Assembly: GCF_045055655.1 (NCBI RefSeq)
Contig: NZ_JBANFI010000004.1
Coordinates: 186,001 to 250,000 of the forward strand
Length of the DNA: 64,000 nucleotides
Direction: 5' to 3'
Origin: Marinospirillum alkalitolerans
GTDB taxonomy: Bacteria > Pseudomonadota > Gammaproteobacteria > Pseudomonadales > Halomonadaceae
This document shows, one piece after another, positions 1-8,093 of this stretch. The translations under genes and the position numbers were made by a program. The notes beneath the pieces are model-generated. The model did not search any database and was not told the origin of the DNA. It worked only from the letters and a program-made list of their open reading frames with translations. How positions within the stretch are numbered: position 1 is the first letter of the stretch; each line of letters begins with the position of its first letter.

Positions 1-150
1 GAGCTGACGCGTGGCAAAACGATCGATCAAGCCGCGATGAGTGCTTTTATTGATACGCTCGATCTGCCTGAATCCGCCAAGGTGCAGCTCAAAGCGCTGA
101 CACCGGCCAATTATCTCGGCAATGCCATCGCCCAAGCACAAGCGATTTAA
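1..150 (+). CDS. purB: Adenylosuccinate lyase, C-terminal end (partial)
   Basis: The window opens inside a gene; frame 1 reads 49 residues to a TAA stop. The stretch with ELTRG near the start and LTPANYLG before the end matches the conserved C-terminus of adenylosuccinate lyase, which cleaves SAICAR and adenylosuccinate in purine synthesis. The 5' part lies outside the window. A ribosomal oxygenase gene follows 25 bases later on the same strand, the purB-ycfD neighbourhood known from other gammaproteobacteria. Identification rests on this short tail only. Confidence 0.88.
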   Translation, partial: ELTRGKTIDQAAMSAFIDTLDLPESAKVQLKALTPANYLGNAIAQAQAI

Positions 151-175
151 TTCGATCACCACAAGGAAACTCTCG

Positions 176-1366
176 ATGTCAGCTGCCATCACTATTTTGG
201 GCCAGATCAGCCGCGAAGATTTTTTACGCGATTACTGGCAGAAAAAACCCCTGTTGATTCGTCAAGCCCTGCCAGATTTCATCCCTCCTTTAGAGATTGA
301 TGAACTGGCCGGCCTGTCGCTTGAGGAAGGCGTGGAGTCCAGAATAGTGATGGAGCAAGGCCCAGATGGCCCATGGCAGCTTTTTGATGGCCCCTTTGAA
401 GAGGACTTCTTGCAGGCGCTGCCCGAACACAACTGGACCCTGCTCGTACAAGCAGTCGATCACCTGCTGCCTGAAGTCGGCGATCTGATCCAAGCCTTTG
501 ATTTTCTGCCACGCTGGCGTGTTGATGACATTATGATCAGCTATGCCCCCACAGGCGGCAGTGTTGGGCCGCATATTGATTACTATGATGTCTTTTTGCT
601 CCAGGCCAGCGGACAACGTCGCTGGCAACTGGGGCAGTTTTGTGATGAAAACACCGAATTACGCCAAGATACGCGCTTAAAAATCCTCACTGATTTTCAA
701 GCTCATCCTGAGATGGACTGGGTACTCGAACCCGGCGACCTGCTCTATCTTCCACCCCAACTCGCACATTGGGGCACGTCACTGTCTCAAGACTGCACGA
801 CTTGGTCGGTCGGCTTTCGTGCACTGAGTGCCGAAGAAATCCTCTGCGGTGCCGCTGATTTTATCGGCGAGCGTCTCAAAGAAGATCAACGCTATAGTGA
901 TGCTGATTTAACGCTGCCAAGGCATGTGGCCGAGATTGATGATGCCGCTGTGCTGCGCCTCAAAACGCTGTTGGCAAAAACGCTGGAACAACCTGCCGCC
1001 TTGAGCGAATGGTTCGGCCGCGCGATGACCCAAACCAAGTATCCCGACCAACTGCTGCCACCTGAGCATCCTTGGCAACAAGAGCAGCTGGAAGCCCTAG
1101 TCCGCTTTGCCTCAGCGCAGCAGCCTCTGCTGTGTTTGGCCGAAGGCAGCCGCTTGGCTTTTCGTGCCAGCCAAGAGGGCAGCTGGCTTTTTGCCGATGG
1201 TGAAGCCTGGCCCTATCCAGTTGAGCTCCAACCCTGGGTAGAGGAGTTCACACAAGCGCAGAGACTCACAGCTGCCAGCCTACAAAAGGCTTTGGCACAC
1301 CCAGTCAGCGCACAGCTGGTCTTACAAATGATTAACCAAGGCAGTCTCTACACGCCCGAAGTTTAA
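176..1366 (+). CDS. roxA: Ribosomal protein L16 arginine hydroxylase (JmjC/cupin oxygenase)
   Basis: A 396-residue member of the RoxA/YcfD family, Fe(II)- and 2-oxoglutarate-dependent oxygenases that hydroxylate an arginine of ribosomal protein L16. The metal triad is visible: His133 and Asp135 in GPHIDYYD and His198 in QLAHWG, followed by a C-terminal dimerisation/winged-helix part. The ATG at 176 is chosen because AAGGAAA lies just upstream; an in-frame ATG at 122 would overlap purB and has no ribosome binding site. It follows purB by 25 bases, so co-transcription is likely. At 396 residues it is slightly longer than the E. coli protein (about 373). Confidence 0.92.
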   Translation: MSAAITILGQISREDFLRDYWQKKPLLIRQALPDFIPPLEIDELAGLSLEEGVESRIVMEQGPDGPWQLFDGPFEEDFLQALPEHNWTLLVQAVDHLLPEVGDLIQAFDFLPRWRVDDIMISYAPTGGSVGPHIDYYDVFLLQASGQRRWQLGQFCDENTELRQDTRLKILTDFQAHPEMDWVLEPGDLLYLPPQLAHWGTSLSQDCTTWSVGFRALSAEEILCGAADFIGERLKEDQRYSDADLTLPRHVAEIDDAAVLRLKTLLAKTLEQPAALSEWFGRAMTQTKYPDQLLPPEHPWQQEQLEALVRFASAQQPLLCLAEGSRLAFRASQEGSWLFADGEAWPYPVELQPWVEEFTQAQRLTAASLQKALAHPVSAQLVLQMINQGSLYTPEV

Positions 1367-1395
1367 TTGCGACCCAAGAACAACAGGAGGCTTTT

Positions 1396-2406
1396 GTGGA
1401 CACCACCCGCTCATCCCGTACAGCACAACTGACGCTGCGCCAAGGCAGTTGGGAACAGCTCGGCGATCTTTGCCAGCCCTTACGACAGCAGGTTTTTGTT
1501 GAGGAGCAGCAGATCGCCGCATCGGATGAGTGGGACGACCAGGATGCCCTCTGCGAGCACTATGCGCTCCTGCTGGGCGGACGCCCGGTGGCTACGGGTC
1601 GTTTGAGTCCAGAAGGAAAAATAGGCCGCTTGGCCGTCGTTCAGGCACTGAGAGGCAAGGGGCTCGGTGCCAAGATCATTGAGCAGATGATCAGCAGCGC
1701 CCGTCGTCAAGGACGCCAAAAAGTCTATCTGCACGCCCAAACACAAGCCCTTCCGTTTTATCTAAAGCTCGGCTTCAGCGCTGAAGGGCCAGTGTTTGAT
1801 GAAGCTGGGATCGAGCACCAACGCTGTGTATTGGCTTTGCAAAGCCCTGTCACTTCTGCGACGCCCCTCACTTCAGAAATAGAAACACATCGCACGTGTG
1901 ATGCAGAGTTTCTGGCATCCGCCTTAACTGAGACACAAGAGATCCATCTGCGCGGCCCGCTCGCCCTGCAACAAGCACTCGATGGCTTAATCCCGCAGTG
2001 TCGACGCTCCTTTGCACTGAGCACGCCGCTCTATCAAAGTACCTGGCTGAATGACACCCACCTCAGCCAGCTATTGGGCTTAGCACGTCGCCACCCACAC
2101 AGCCAAGTGCAGTTTTTATTGGGCGAGAGCCAGAGCTTCACCCGCGATCCCAGTCCGCTGCTCAGCTTTTATCCACGCGTCAGCAGCCATTTTGCGATCC
2201 GCCAGGCCCACCCTCTCTATAAAAACAGTCAGGCCAATATCTGGATTTTTGATCAGCGTCATCTGCTCGTGAATCCTCTTAATGATCCAGAACTGACACT
2301 CTTGTACACCCAAGAGCATCGCCGCTGCTTACAGCTCAGCCAAGAATTTAAGTTGCATTGGCAAAAGTCAGATCGCATTAAGGCGCTTCAGATGCAGCCC
2401 ATCTAG
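1396..2406 (+). CDS. GNAT-family N-acetyltransferase fused to an uncharacterised C-terminal domain
   Basis: A 336-residue protein starting at GTG 1396, with AGGAGG five bases upstream (1385-1390). Residues about 10-150 form a GNAT fold: the acetyl-CoA loop is seen as RGKGLGAKI, followed by a strand ending in FYLKLGF, typical of ElaA/YjcF-like acetyltransferases. Residues about 165-336 are a separate region with no motif I can assign to an enzyme; similar two-part proteins occur beside purB/roxA in Pseudomonas, where the second half is a domain of unknown function. The substrate is unknown. It lies 29 bases after roxA and ends at a terminator, so it is probably the last gene of the purB-roxA unit. 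Confidence 0.75.
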   Translation: MDTTRSSRTAQLTLRQGSWEQLGDLCQPLRQQVFVEEQQIAASDEWDDQDALCEHYALLLGGRPVATGRLSPEGKIGRLAVVQALRGKGLGAKIIEQMISSARRQGRQKVYLHAQTQALPFYLKLGFSAEGPVFDEAGIEHQRCVLALQSPVTSATPLTSEIETHRTCDAEFLASALTETQEIHLRGPLALQQALDGLIPQCRRSFALSTPLYQSTWLNDTHLSQLLGLARRHPHSQVQFLLGESQSFTRDPSPLLSFYPRVSSHFAIRQAHPLYKNSQANIWIFDQRHLLVNPLNDPELTLLYTQEHRRCLQLSQEFKLHWQKSDRIKALQMQPI

Positions 2407-2437
2407 CCTGCATCTTGTCACTGAGCATCACCCCTCG

Positions 2438-2460
2438 CCCTGCTAATAGCAGGGTTTTTT
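2438..2460 (+). terminator. Rho-independent terminator after the GNAT gene
   Basis: CCCTGC and GCAGGG form a 6-bp stem around a TAATA loop, followed directly by six T. It lies 31 bases past the acetyltransferase stop and closes the purB-roxA-GNAT unit. Confidence 0.85.
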
Positions 2461-2568
2461 CGCTAGGCGTCATCTCTATGTCATGAAAAGGTGGATCAAG
2501 TTGGATTTTTGATGACAAATCATTAAAACTAAATTGACCCTCTATCATGATAATAACAGGACGCTCCT

Positions 2569-4263
2569 ATGCCTCAGCTGACAATTAAACTCCGCATTGT
2601 GTTACTCGCTCTGCTGCCAATGCTGCTGCTCGCTGGATTGCTGGTCAGCTTTAACAGCTATCAGGCACATCAATATGGACAGCAGAACGTGCATGCCTTT
2701 CGCACTGCCATGGAAACCCAGCATCAAGCGGAGATACGCAATTATCTCGAACTGGCACGCAGTGCCATTGCTCATCTGCATCAAAACTCCAGCACACTCA
2801 GTGAAGCAGAACGCCAGCGCCAAGCCTTGGATATTTTGCGCCAGATGCGCTTTGATGATAGCGGCAGCATCGGCTACTACTTTGTTTATGATCGTCAAGG
2901 ACGCAACCTCGCGCATGGTATTAATCCCGCTCTGGAAGGTCGTGATCTGATCGGCTTTCAAGATCCTAACGGTCTGTATGTGATCCGCGAACTGGTCCAA
3001 GCTGCTGAGCGCGGCGGTGATTTTGTCTACTACCACTGGATGAGTACTGAAACAGACGCCAATGAGCCCAAGCTCGGCTACGCCGAACTCCTCCCCGGCT
3101 GGAACTGGGTCATTGGCACTGGCTTTTGGATCGATGGCTTAGATCGTCAGGTCGCAACACTCGAAGCTGATTCCGCAGCCGCACTGCAAGGCAATCTGAT
3201 CAGTGCTTTGATCACCGCTTTGATCACTGCTGCCATCATGGCCTTGATCGCGCTTTGGAGTGCCAAGCGCCTCACTGACCCACTCCAACGAGCCGTTCAG
3301 GCCATGCAGGCCATTAGCGAGGGGGATGGTGATCTGACGCTGCGCCTGCCTGTTCAAGGGCAAACCGAGCTAGGCCAGCTGGCTTCTGCTTTCAATGCCT
3401 TTGCTGATCAAGTTCAACAGCTGGTGCATCAGGCGGTGGGATCAAGCCAAGCACTGCATGCCTCTGCCGCTGATTTGCAGCACTTTATGCAAGAGGCACA
3501 GGATGGAGTCGCTCGCCAGCAAAATGAAAGCGATCAAGTCGCTACTGCCATGAATCAAATGGCCGCAGCAGCGCAAGAAGTGGCACAAAGCGCCAACCAA
3601 GCCTCAGGCGCAGCCCATCAAGCCGAGCAGCAGGTCATTGATTCTCAAACGACACTCAGTGCAGCCACTCAAGCCATCAGTGGCTTGGCCGCACAGGTTG
3701 ATGAAGGGATTAAAGTCGTCAGCCATCTTGGTCATGAATCAGAAAATATCGGTGGCGTACTCGATGTGATTCGCGGCATTGCTGAGCAAACCAACCTCCT
3801 GGCTCTCAACGCGGCCATTGAGGCGGCACGAGCCGGTGAAGCAGGCAGAGGTTTTGCTGTCGTGGCCGATGAGGTGCGCAGCCTAGCCAGCCGGACGCAA
3901 CAAAGCACGCAAGAGATAGATCAGATGATCCAGCGTCTACAAGAGGGTGCCCAATCCGCTGTCAAGCTCATCAGCCAGCTTCATCAAAGCAGTCAGGCCA
4001 GCGTAGAAGAAATTCAACGCGTTGAGCAAGCCCTAGACAGAATACGCCAAGCCACTCAAACGATTAATGCGATGAATGCGCAAATCGCCAGTGCCGCTGA
4101 AGAGCAAACCAATGTCTCTGAAACGATTAATGAGAATGTACATCAGATTGTCGCTATCAGTGATCAAACGGCGCAAGGCACCCAGGCCGCGAGCGATGTT
4201 ACACAAAGACTCAATCAGATCGCCAATGAGATGCATGATTTAGTCAGCCGCTATCAGGCTTAA
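2569..4263 (+). CDS. Methyl-accepting chemotaxis protein with periplasmic single-Cache domain
   Basis: A 564-residue transducer. A first membrane helix (about 8-29) is followed by a periplasmic region (about 35-195) with the sCache_2 look (GYYFVYD, NPALEGRDL, GWNWVIGTG), a second helix (about 208-231), a HAMP domain (about 232-284) and the cytoplasmic signalling coiled coil. The highly conserved hairpin tip reads AEQTNLLALNAAIEAARAG from about residue 404. No CheR-docking pentapeptide is seen at the C-terminus. Such sensors usually detect small carboxylates or amino acids, but the ligand cannot be told from sequence. The gene stands alone between two terminators; no che or flagellar genes are nearby. 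Confidence 0.93.
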   Translation: MPQLTIKLRIVLLALLPMLLLAGLLVSFNSYQAHQYGQQNVHAFRTAMETQHQAEIRNYLELARSAIAHLHQNSSTLSEAERQRQALDILRQMRFDDSGSIGYYFVYDRQGRNLAHGINPALEGRDLIGFQDPNGLYVIRELVQAAERGGDFVYYHWMSTETDANEPKLGYAELLPGWNWVIGTGFWIDGLDRQVATLEADSAAALQGNLISALITALITAAIMALIALWSAKRLTDPLQRAVQAMQAISEGDGDLTLRLPVQGQTELGQLASAFNAFADQVQQLVHQAVGSSQALHASAADLQHFMQEAQDGVARQQNESDQVATAMNQMAAAAQEVAQSANQASGAAHQAEQQVIDSQTTLSAATQAISGLAAQVDEGIKVVSHLGHESENIGGVLDVIRGIAEQTNLLALNAAIEAARAGEAGRGFAVVADEVRSLASRTQQSTQEIDQMIQRLQEGAQSAVKLISQLHQSSQASVEEIQRVEQALDRIRQATQTINAMNAQIASAAEEQTNVSETINENVHQIVAISDQTAQGTQAASDVTQRLNQIANEMHDLVSRYQA

Positions 4264-4293
4264 CCTTATTAATCACTCCTATCCACGAGAGAC

Positions 4294-4325
4294 AAAAAAA
4301 GCCTGGCTAATAGCCAGGCTTTTTT
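4294..4325. terminator. Bidirectional terminator between the receptor and the MvaT-like gene
   Basis: A perfect GCCTGGCT/AGCCAGGC stem with an AAT loop is flanked by seven A on the left and six T on the right, so it can stop transcripts from both converging genes. Confidence 0.9.
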
Positions 4326-4372
4326 AATCCGCACTGCTGAAAACCTTCAATAGACTCCAGCATCAGACCAGC

Positions 4373-4738
4373 TTAATCGCGCTCTTCGATTAACCAGCCT
4401 TCGACTGTCTCAGCGCCATGCGCTTTCTTCCATTCCTTGAGGATGCGATGGTTGCCGCCACGAGTTTCGATTTTCTCTTGAGTCTGCGGGTTTTGATAAA
4501 TCTTCAACTTACGGCTACGACGGTTGCCACGACCTGATTTAACAGGTGCTTCTTGGCTCAGGCCGAAGATATCAGACAGGTCTGTCAGACTACGACCATG
4601 CTTTTCTAGCACAGCCTCAATATCACTTTTAAAGTCCAGCTCTTTCTTAAGTTGCTGGTTTTCTTCCATCTTGCGCATTTCTTCCTTGAGACGACGCATT
4701 AACTCTTCTTTTTCACGGTAGTTAGCAAGAATAGACAC
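4373..4738 (-). CDS. MvaT/MvaU-type H-NS-family nucleoid protein
   Basis: A 121-residue protein close in length to Pseudomonas MvaT (124). The N-terminal half is a charged coiled coil for dimerisation, then a basic linker, then a C-terminal DNA-binding part with YQNPQTQEKIETRGGNH and LKEWK, which matches the MvaT signature (the RGGN loop inserts into the minor groove of AT-rich DNA). Proteins of this family silence horizontally acquired genes. The GTG start at 4738 is preferred because GAGGAG lies six bases upstream; a longer reading from 4801 lacks such a site and adds residues foreign to the family. It is a single-gene unit divergent from coaE. Confidence 0.88.
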   Translation of the reverse strand: MSILANYREKEELMRRLKEEMRKMEENQQLKKELDFKSDIEAVLEKHGRSLTDLSDIFGLSQEAPVKSGRGNRRSRKLKIYQNPQTQEKIETRGGNHRILKEWKKAHGAETVEGWLIEERD

Positions 4739-4855
4739 TTTATACTCCTCATTATTTTCAACAGGCAAAGCAATTGTTATACAAAAGAGGGAGTTTGACA
4801 AGTAAAATACTGGTAGAATTTAACCATTAAGCTCATAAGATTTCAATATCTTGAT

Positions 4856-4877
4856 CTTTAAGAGGCCTCTCTTTAAG
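4856..4877. repeat. Short direct repeat around a palindrome in the mvaT-like/coaE intergenic region
   Basis: CTTTAAG occurs twice (4856-4862 and 4871-4877) around AGGCCTCT. The 14 bases at 4857-4870 are identical, in inverted orientation, to 58523-58536 at the edge of the element near yhdP. The rest of the 265-bp divergent region 4739-5003 is AT-rich and must hold the promoters of both genes; I could not place -35/-10 boxes with confidence. Confidence 0.4.
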
Positions 4878-5003
4878 CGCTATATTTTCAAGAGTGGTTT
4901 CTGAAGAGTCAAACTATTAAGAAGCGTGAAGACAGCCAGTATCAAGCTTAAAACATCGACACAGCATTTTTGATCTTCTAGCCATCAATACACGAGAGAA
5001 ATA

Positions 5004-5639
5004 ATGCACGACAAGGTAAAGAAATTAAATAATATTCTTGGCTTTACAGGCGGAATAGGCAGTGGAAAAACAGCGGCTACGAATTATTTTCAACAGCTTG
5101 GCGTCCCAGTGATTGATGCTGATGTGATTGCCCGCCAAGCATTAGAGGGCGACTCAGCTTTAATCGAACCCGTCAAAACGCACTTTGGGCCAAACATACT
5201 CAATCAACAAGGCCACATTGACCGCAGTGCATTGCGCGAAATTATTTTCAGCCATCCAGAAGAAAAAAAATGGCTTGAGAACCTGGTGCATCCTTGGGTC
5301 AGAGAGGCGCTACTGGCTCAGCTTGCGGCTTCAAGCCCTTTATTCCACTACATCATCCTGTCTTCGCCCTTGCTCTTTGAAACGCATCAGGATCAATGGG
5401 TCCAGCGTTGCTTGGTTATTGACTGCCCTGAAGCCTTACAAAAGCAAAGAGCCAGCCAACGCGACCTGCATAGCCCTGAATCCATTCAGCGGATTATGGA
5501 TCAGCAGTTACCACGCCCTGCTCGACTTGAAAGAGCAGATGACATCCTCGACAATAGTCTTGATCTGCACCACCTCTATGCACAGATAGATCGACTTCAT
5601 CATTTTTATATGCATCTTGATTGGACCACCCATGCCTAG
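5004..5639 (+). CDS. coaE: Dephospho-CoA kinase
   Basis: A 211-residue P-loop kinase that phosphorylates the ribose 3'-OH of dephospho-CoA, the last step of CoA synthesis. The Walker A is GFTGGIGSGKTAA (about residues 13-25), followed by the family motif VIDADVIARQ and the HP pair in LVHPWVRE. The ATG at 5004 follows CGAGAGAAATA. Its stop overlaps the yacG start by 8 bases, so the two are probably translated together. In Pseudomonas coaE follows pilB, pilC and pilD; here no pilus gene precedes it. Confidence 0.94.
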   Translation: MHDKVKKLNNILGFTGGIGSGKTAATNYFQQLGVPVIDADVIARQALEGDSALIEPVKTHFGPNILNQQGHIDRSALREIIFSHPEEKKWLENLVHPWVREALLAQLAASSPLFHYIILSSPLLFETHQDQWVQRCLVIDCPEALQKQRASQRDLHSPESIQRIMDQQLPRPARLERADDILDNSLDLHHLYAQIDRLHHFYMHLDWTTHA

Positions 5640-5826
5640 CTATTCTTGCCCCCAATGCCAGCAGCCGAGTTCTCTCACCACAGAGAACCCCTATCGTCCC
5701 TTTTGTAGCCACCGCTGCCAATTGATTGACCTTGGCCAGTGGGCCGCAGAAGAACATAAAATCCAAGGCGCACCCCTCACTGATCTGGATCAGCTGGATG
5801 CGCTGCCGCCCGAAGCCTTCCATTAA
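5632..5826 (+). CDS. yacG: Zinc-binding DNA gyrase inhibitor YacG
   Basis: A 64-residue protein with the YacG zinc finger: CPQC near the N-terminus and CSHRC about 18 residues later, then LGQWA, a conserved patch. The E. coli protein binds GyrB and inhibits gyrase. The ATG at 5632 gives the usual MPxYxCPxC beginning; an in-frame ATG at 5617 lies deeper inside coaE and is less likely. It overlaps coaE by 8 bases, the same pairing as in other gammaproteobacteria. Confidence 0.9.
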   Translation: MPSYSCPQCQQPSSLTTENPYRPFCSHRCQLIDLGQWAAEEHKIQGAPLTDLDQLDALPPEAFH

Positions 5827-5853
5827 AGACGCTCGCAGCACATTTTACAGGCC

Positions 5854-5884
5854 AAAAAAGAGGCTCCGCTATGGAGCCTCTTCT
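5854..5884. terminator. Terminator between converging yacG and the Nudix/ThiE-like gene
   Basis: A perfect 8-bp stem GAGGCTCC/GGAGCCTC with a GCTAT loop. Six A at 5854-5859 give a T run for the minus-strand transcript. The plus side has only TTCT, so it works best for the secA-argJ-Nudix unit. Confidence 0.8.
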
Positions 5885-5910
5885 GATTCAGGCAGCAACA
5901 AGCAGCTTGA

Positions 5911-6846
5911 CTACCAGTAGCGAGAAATACCCGCCACCCCTTGTGCACCTAAGCCAAACACACGATTCTTATCTTCTGGGCCTAACCCACCAAGTGCATA
6001 CACGGGCATCAACGCGCCGTTCACCAGGTTCTGGAAGTTCTGCCAGCCCAGCGCAGCTTGCCCTGGATGGCTGGCTGTTGCCTGTACAGGAGATAAAGTC
6101 ACGAGATCCGCACCGACGCGCTCGGCCTGCTGCAAACTCGCTGCATCATGGCAAGAAGCACCCAGCCACTTACCAACAGGAACAGGTCGCTTGCGTGCGG
6201 CCATCAACCTAGCGCCAGTGAGATGAATCCCTGCCGCATCGACTTGATCCAGCAGTGCAGGATCAGCATTAAGCATCAAAGAAGCCCCGGCCTTCTTGCA
6301 GGCTTCCAAAGCAGACTGGGCCAGCTGACGGTAGGCTTCTGCATCTAAGTGATGGGCACGCAGCTGGACCAAGCGCACACCCCGCTCTAACGCAGCCTGC
6401 AATCTCAACAGCGCTTCTGACTGGTCGGCAAAGTCGCCAGTGATCATATAATCTTCGGGAAGCTGCACCGCACGGATAATCGCTCGGTTGGCAGCAGGAA
6501 ACTCAAACTGGCTCAACTCACGCACAGAGACCCAGCGAATCGCCTGCCCTTCCTTTCCCCAAGGCTCACCACTGAACTGCTGCACTCGCCACACATCCAG
6601 TAAAACCGTTTTATCCGGATAGGTGTAGTGGATTTTGATCAGTGGCCGTGCGCCTTGGATCTCTACCCCCAGTTCTTCCTGGATCTCACGGCGCAGTGCC
6701 TGCAAGCCAGTTTCATAGGGTGCCAATTTACCGCCAGGAAACTCCCACAGGCCACCCTGATCACTTCCTAGAGGCCGTTTGGCAATCAAAACCTGTCCCT
6801 GCTCATTAAATAATGCTGCAGCAGAAACCAAGAGTGGCTGCGCCAT
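5911..6846 (-). CDS. Nudix hydrolase (MutT-like) fused to a ThiE/TenI-like domain
   Basis: A 311-residue two-domain protein. Residues about 1-130 carry a complete Nudix box beginning GGKLAPYETG and ending REIQEELGV, as in MutT, which removes oxidised dGTP. Residues about 135-311 form a thiamine-phosphate-synthase-like barrel (VQLRAHH, GIHLTGARL, GASCHD, YALGGL). The ThiE phosphate/pyrophosphate motif TxTK is replaced by TASHPG, so real thiamine phosphate synthesis is doubtful and a TenI-like role is possible. The same fusion sits near secA/argJ in Pseudomonas. It starts 11 bases after argJ and is the last gene of the secA-argJ operon. Confidence 0.85.
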   Translation of the reverse strand: MAQPLLVSAAALFNEQGQVLIAKRPLGSDQGGLWEFPGGKLAPYETGLQALRREIQEELGVEIQGARPLIKIHYTYPDKTVLLDVWRVQQFSGEPWGKEGQAIRWVSVRELSQFEFPAANRAIIRAVQLPEDYMITGDFADQSEALLRLQAALERGVRLVQLRAHHLDAEAYRQLAQSALEACKKAGASLMLNADPALLDQVDAAGIHLTGARLMAARKRPVPVGKWLGASCHDAASLQQAERVGADLVTLSPVQATASHPGQAALGWQNFQNLVNGALMPVYALGGLGPEDKNRVFGLGAQGVAGISRYW

Positions 6847-6857
6847 GGTTGTTTTCC

Positions 6858-8075
6858 TTATGATCGATAGTCTGCGTTAATGGAAACATAGTCATGCGAG
6901 AAGTCACAGGTCCAGACAGTTTCTTCTGCCTGTCCACGTCCAAGGTGAACGCGAATAGTGATCTCGGCCTCTTGCATCACGGCCGCGCCTGCCGCTTCGG
7001 TATAGCTCGCTGCTCGCCCACCTTGCTCCGCCAATAGCACATCATTCAGATGTAAGCTCACTTGGCTGATATCCAGATCTTCAAGACCAGGAGCACGCCC
7101 CAAGGCGGCCAAAATCCGCCCCCAGTTGGCATCACTTGCATACAAGGCTGTTTTCACCAAAGGGGAATGCGCAATAGTAAAGGCGGCCTCTAGAGCTTCG
7201 GTTTCAGACTTCGCGCCCTGAACCTGAATCGTGACAAATTTGGTTGCCCCTTCGCCATCACGAACAATCGCCTGTGCCAACTGCACCATGACTTGACGCA
7301 AAGCGTCGCGAAAACTGGCCAAGGCAGCCGTATCTTCAGCCTTAATCTCAGCACTTTGGCCAGTTGCCATCAGCAGGCAGACATCATTGGTTGAAGTATC
7401 ACCATCAATGGTAATGCGGTTAAAACTAGCATTCACCGCCTCAGTGAGCAGCTGCTGCAAGAGTGCTTGGCTGATCTGCGCATCGGTGGCGATAAAACCC
7501 AGCATGGTGGCCATATTGGGCTTGATCATGCCCGCACCCTTGGCAATACCACTGATATGCACTGTCTGACCCTCGATCTCACAACGGACGCTGGCCCCCT
7601 TGGGAAGAGTATCCGTAGTCATAATGCCTTGCGCTGCCTCGGACCAATGAGTCGCATCCAGTTTCGCGACACCCTGAGGTAAGGCGGCCAGCAAACGCGG
7701 CATAGGGAGCGGCTCACCGATGACGCCCGTCGAGAAGGGCAATACCTGCTGCTCAGAGACGCCCGTCAGTTCAGCCAGCGCTGCACAGGTGGCACGCGCA
7801 TCGGCCTCACCCTGCTGGCCGGTACCTGCGTTGGCGTTCCCTGTATTGATCACCAAGTAGCGCGGTACAGCAGCCTGCAAATGAGCACGAGCAACACGCA
7901 CCGGCGCTGCACAAAAAGCATTGCGGGTAAAGACGGCAGCCACTTGGGTCGATTCAGCCAGTTCAAAAATCACCAGATCTTGACGACCTGGCTTTTTGAT
8001 ACCTGCGCTTGTCACACCAATACGCAGTCCTGCAATAGGGTAAAACTCAGGGAGAGAAAGATCACCGACAGGCAT
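6858..8075 (-). CDS. argJ: Bifunctional glutamate N-acetyltransferase / ornithine acetyltransferase
   Basis: A 405-residue ArgJ, which moves the acetyl group from N-acetylornithine to glutamate in the cyclic arginine pathway. The self-cleavage site is visible in IKPNMATMLGFI, where the Thr becomes the N-terminal nucleophile of the beta chain; the oxyanion glycines are in STGVIGEPLP. NRITIDGDTSTND is the substrate loop. The ATG at 8075 gives the usual N-terminus. It lies 18 bases after secA and 11 before the Nudix fusion, so all three probably share a transcript. Confidence 0.94.
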   Translation of the reverse strand: MPVGDLSLPEFYPIAGLRIGVTSAGIKKPGRQDLVIFELAESTQVAAVFTRNAFCAAPVRVARAHLQAAVPRYLVINTGNANAGTGQQGEADARATCAALAELTGVSEQQVLPFSTGVIGEPLPMPRLLAALPQGVAKLDATHWSEAAQGIMTTDTLPKGASVRCEIEGQTVHISGIAKGAGMIKPNMATMLGFIATDAQISQALLQQLLTEAVNASFNRITIDGDTSTNDVCLLMATGQSAEIKAEDTAALASFRDALRQVMVQLAQAIVRDGEGATKFVTIQVQGAKSETEALEAAFTIAHSPLVKTALYASDANWGRILAALGRAPGLEDLDISQVSLHLNDVLLAEQGGRAASYTEAAGAAVMQEAEITIRVHLGRGQAEETVWTCDFSHDYVSINADYRS

Positions 8076-8093
8076 AGTTTTGACTCATCCGAA

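Noticed and set aside
2521..2568. A flagellar (sigma-28) promoter before the chemotaxis receptor
   Set aside because: TAAA and a GATAA-like stretch occur, but the spacing and the GCCGATAA box do not fit.
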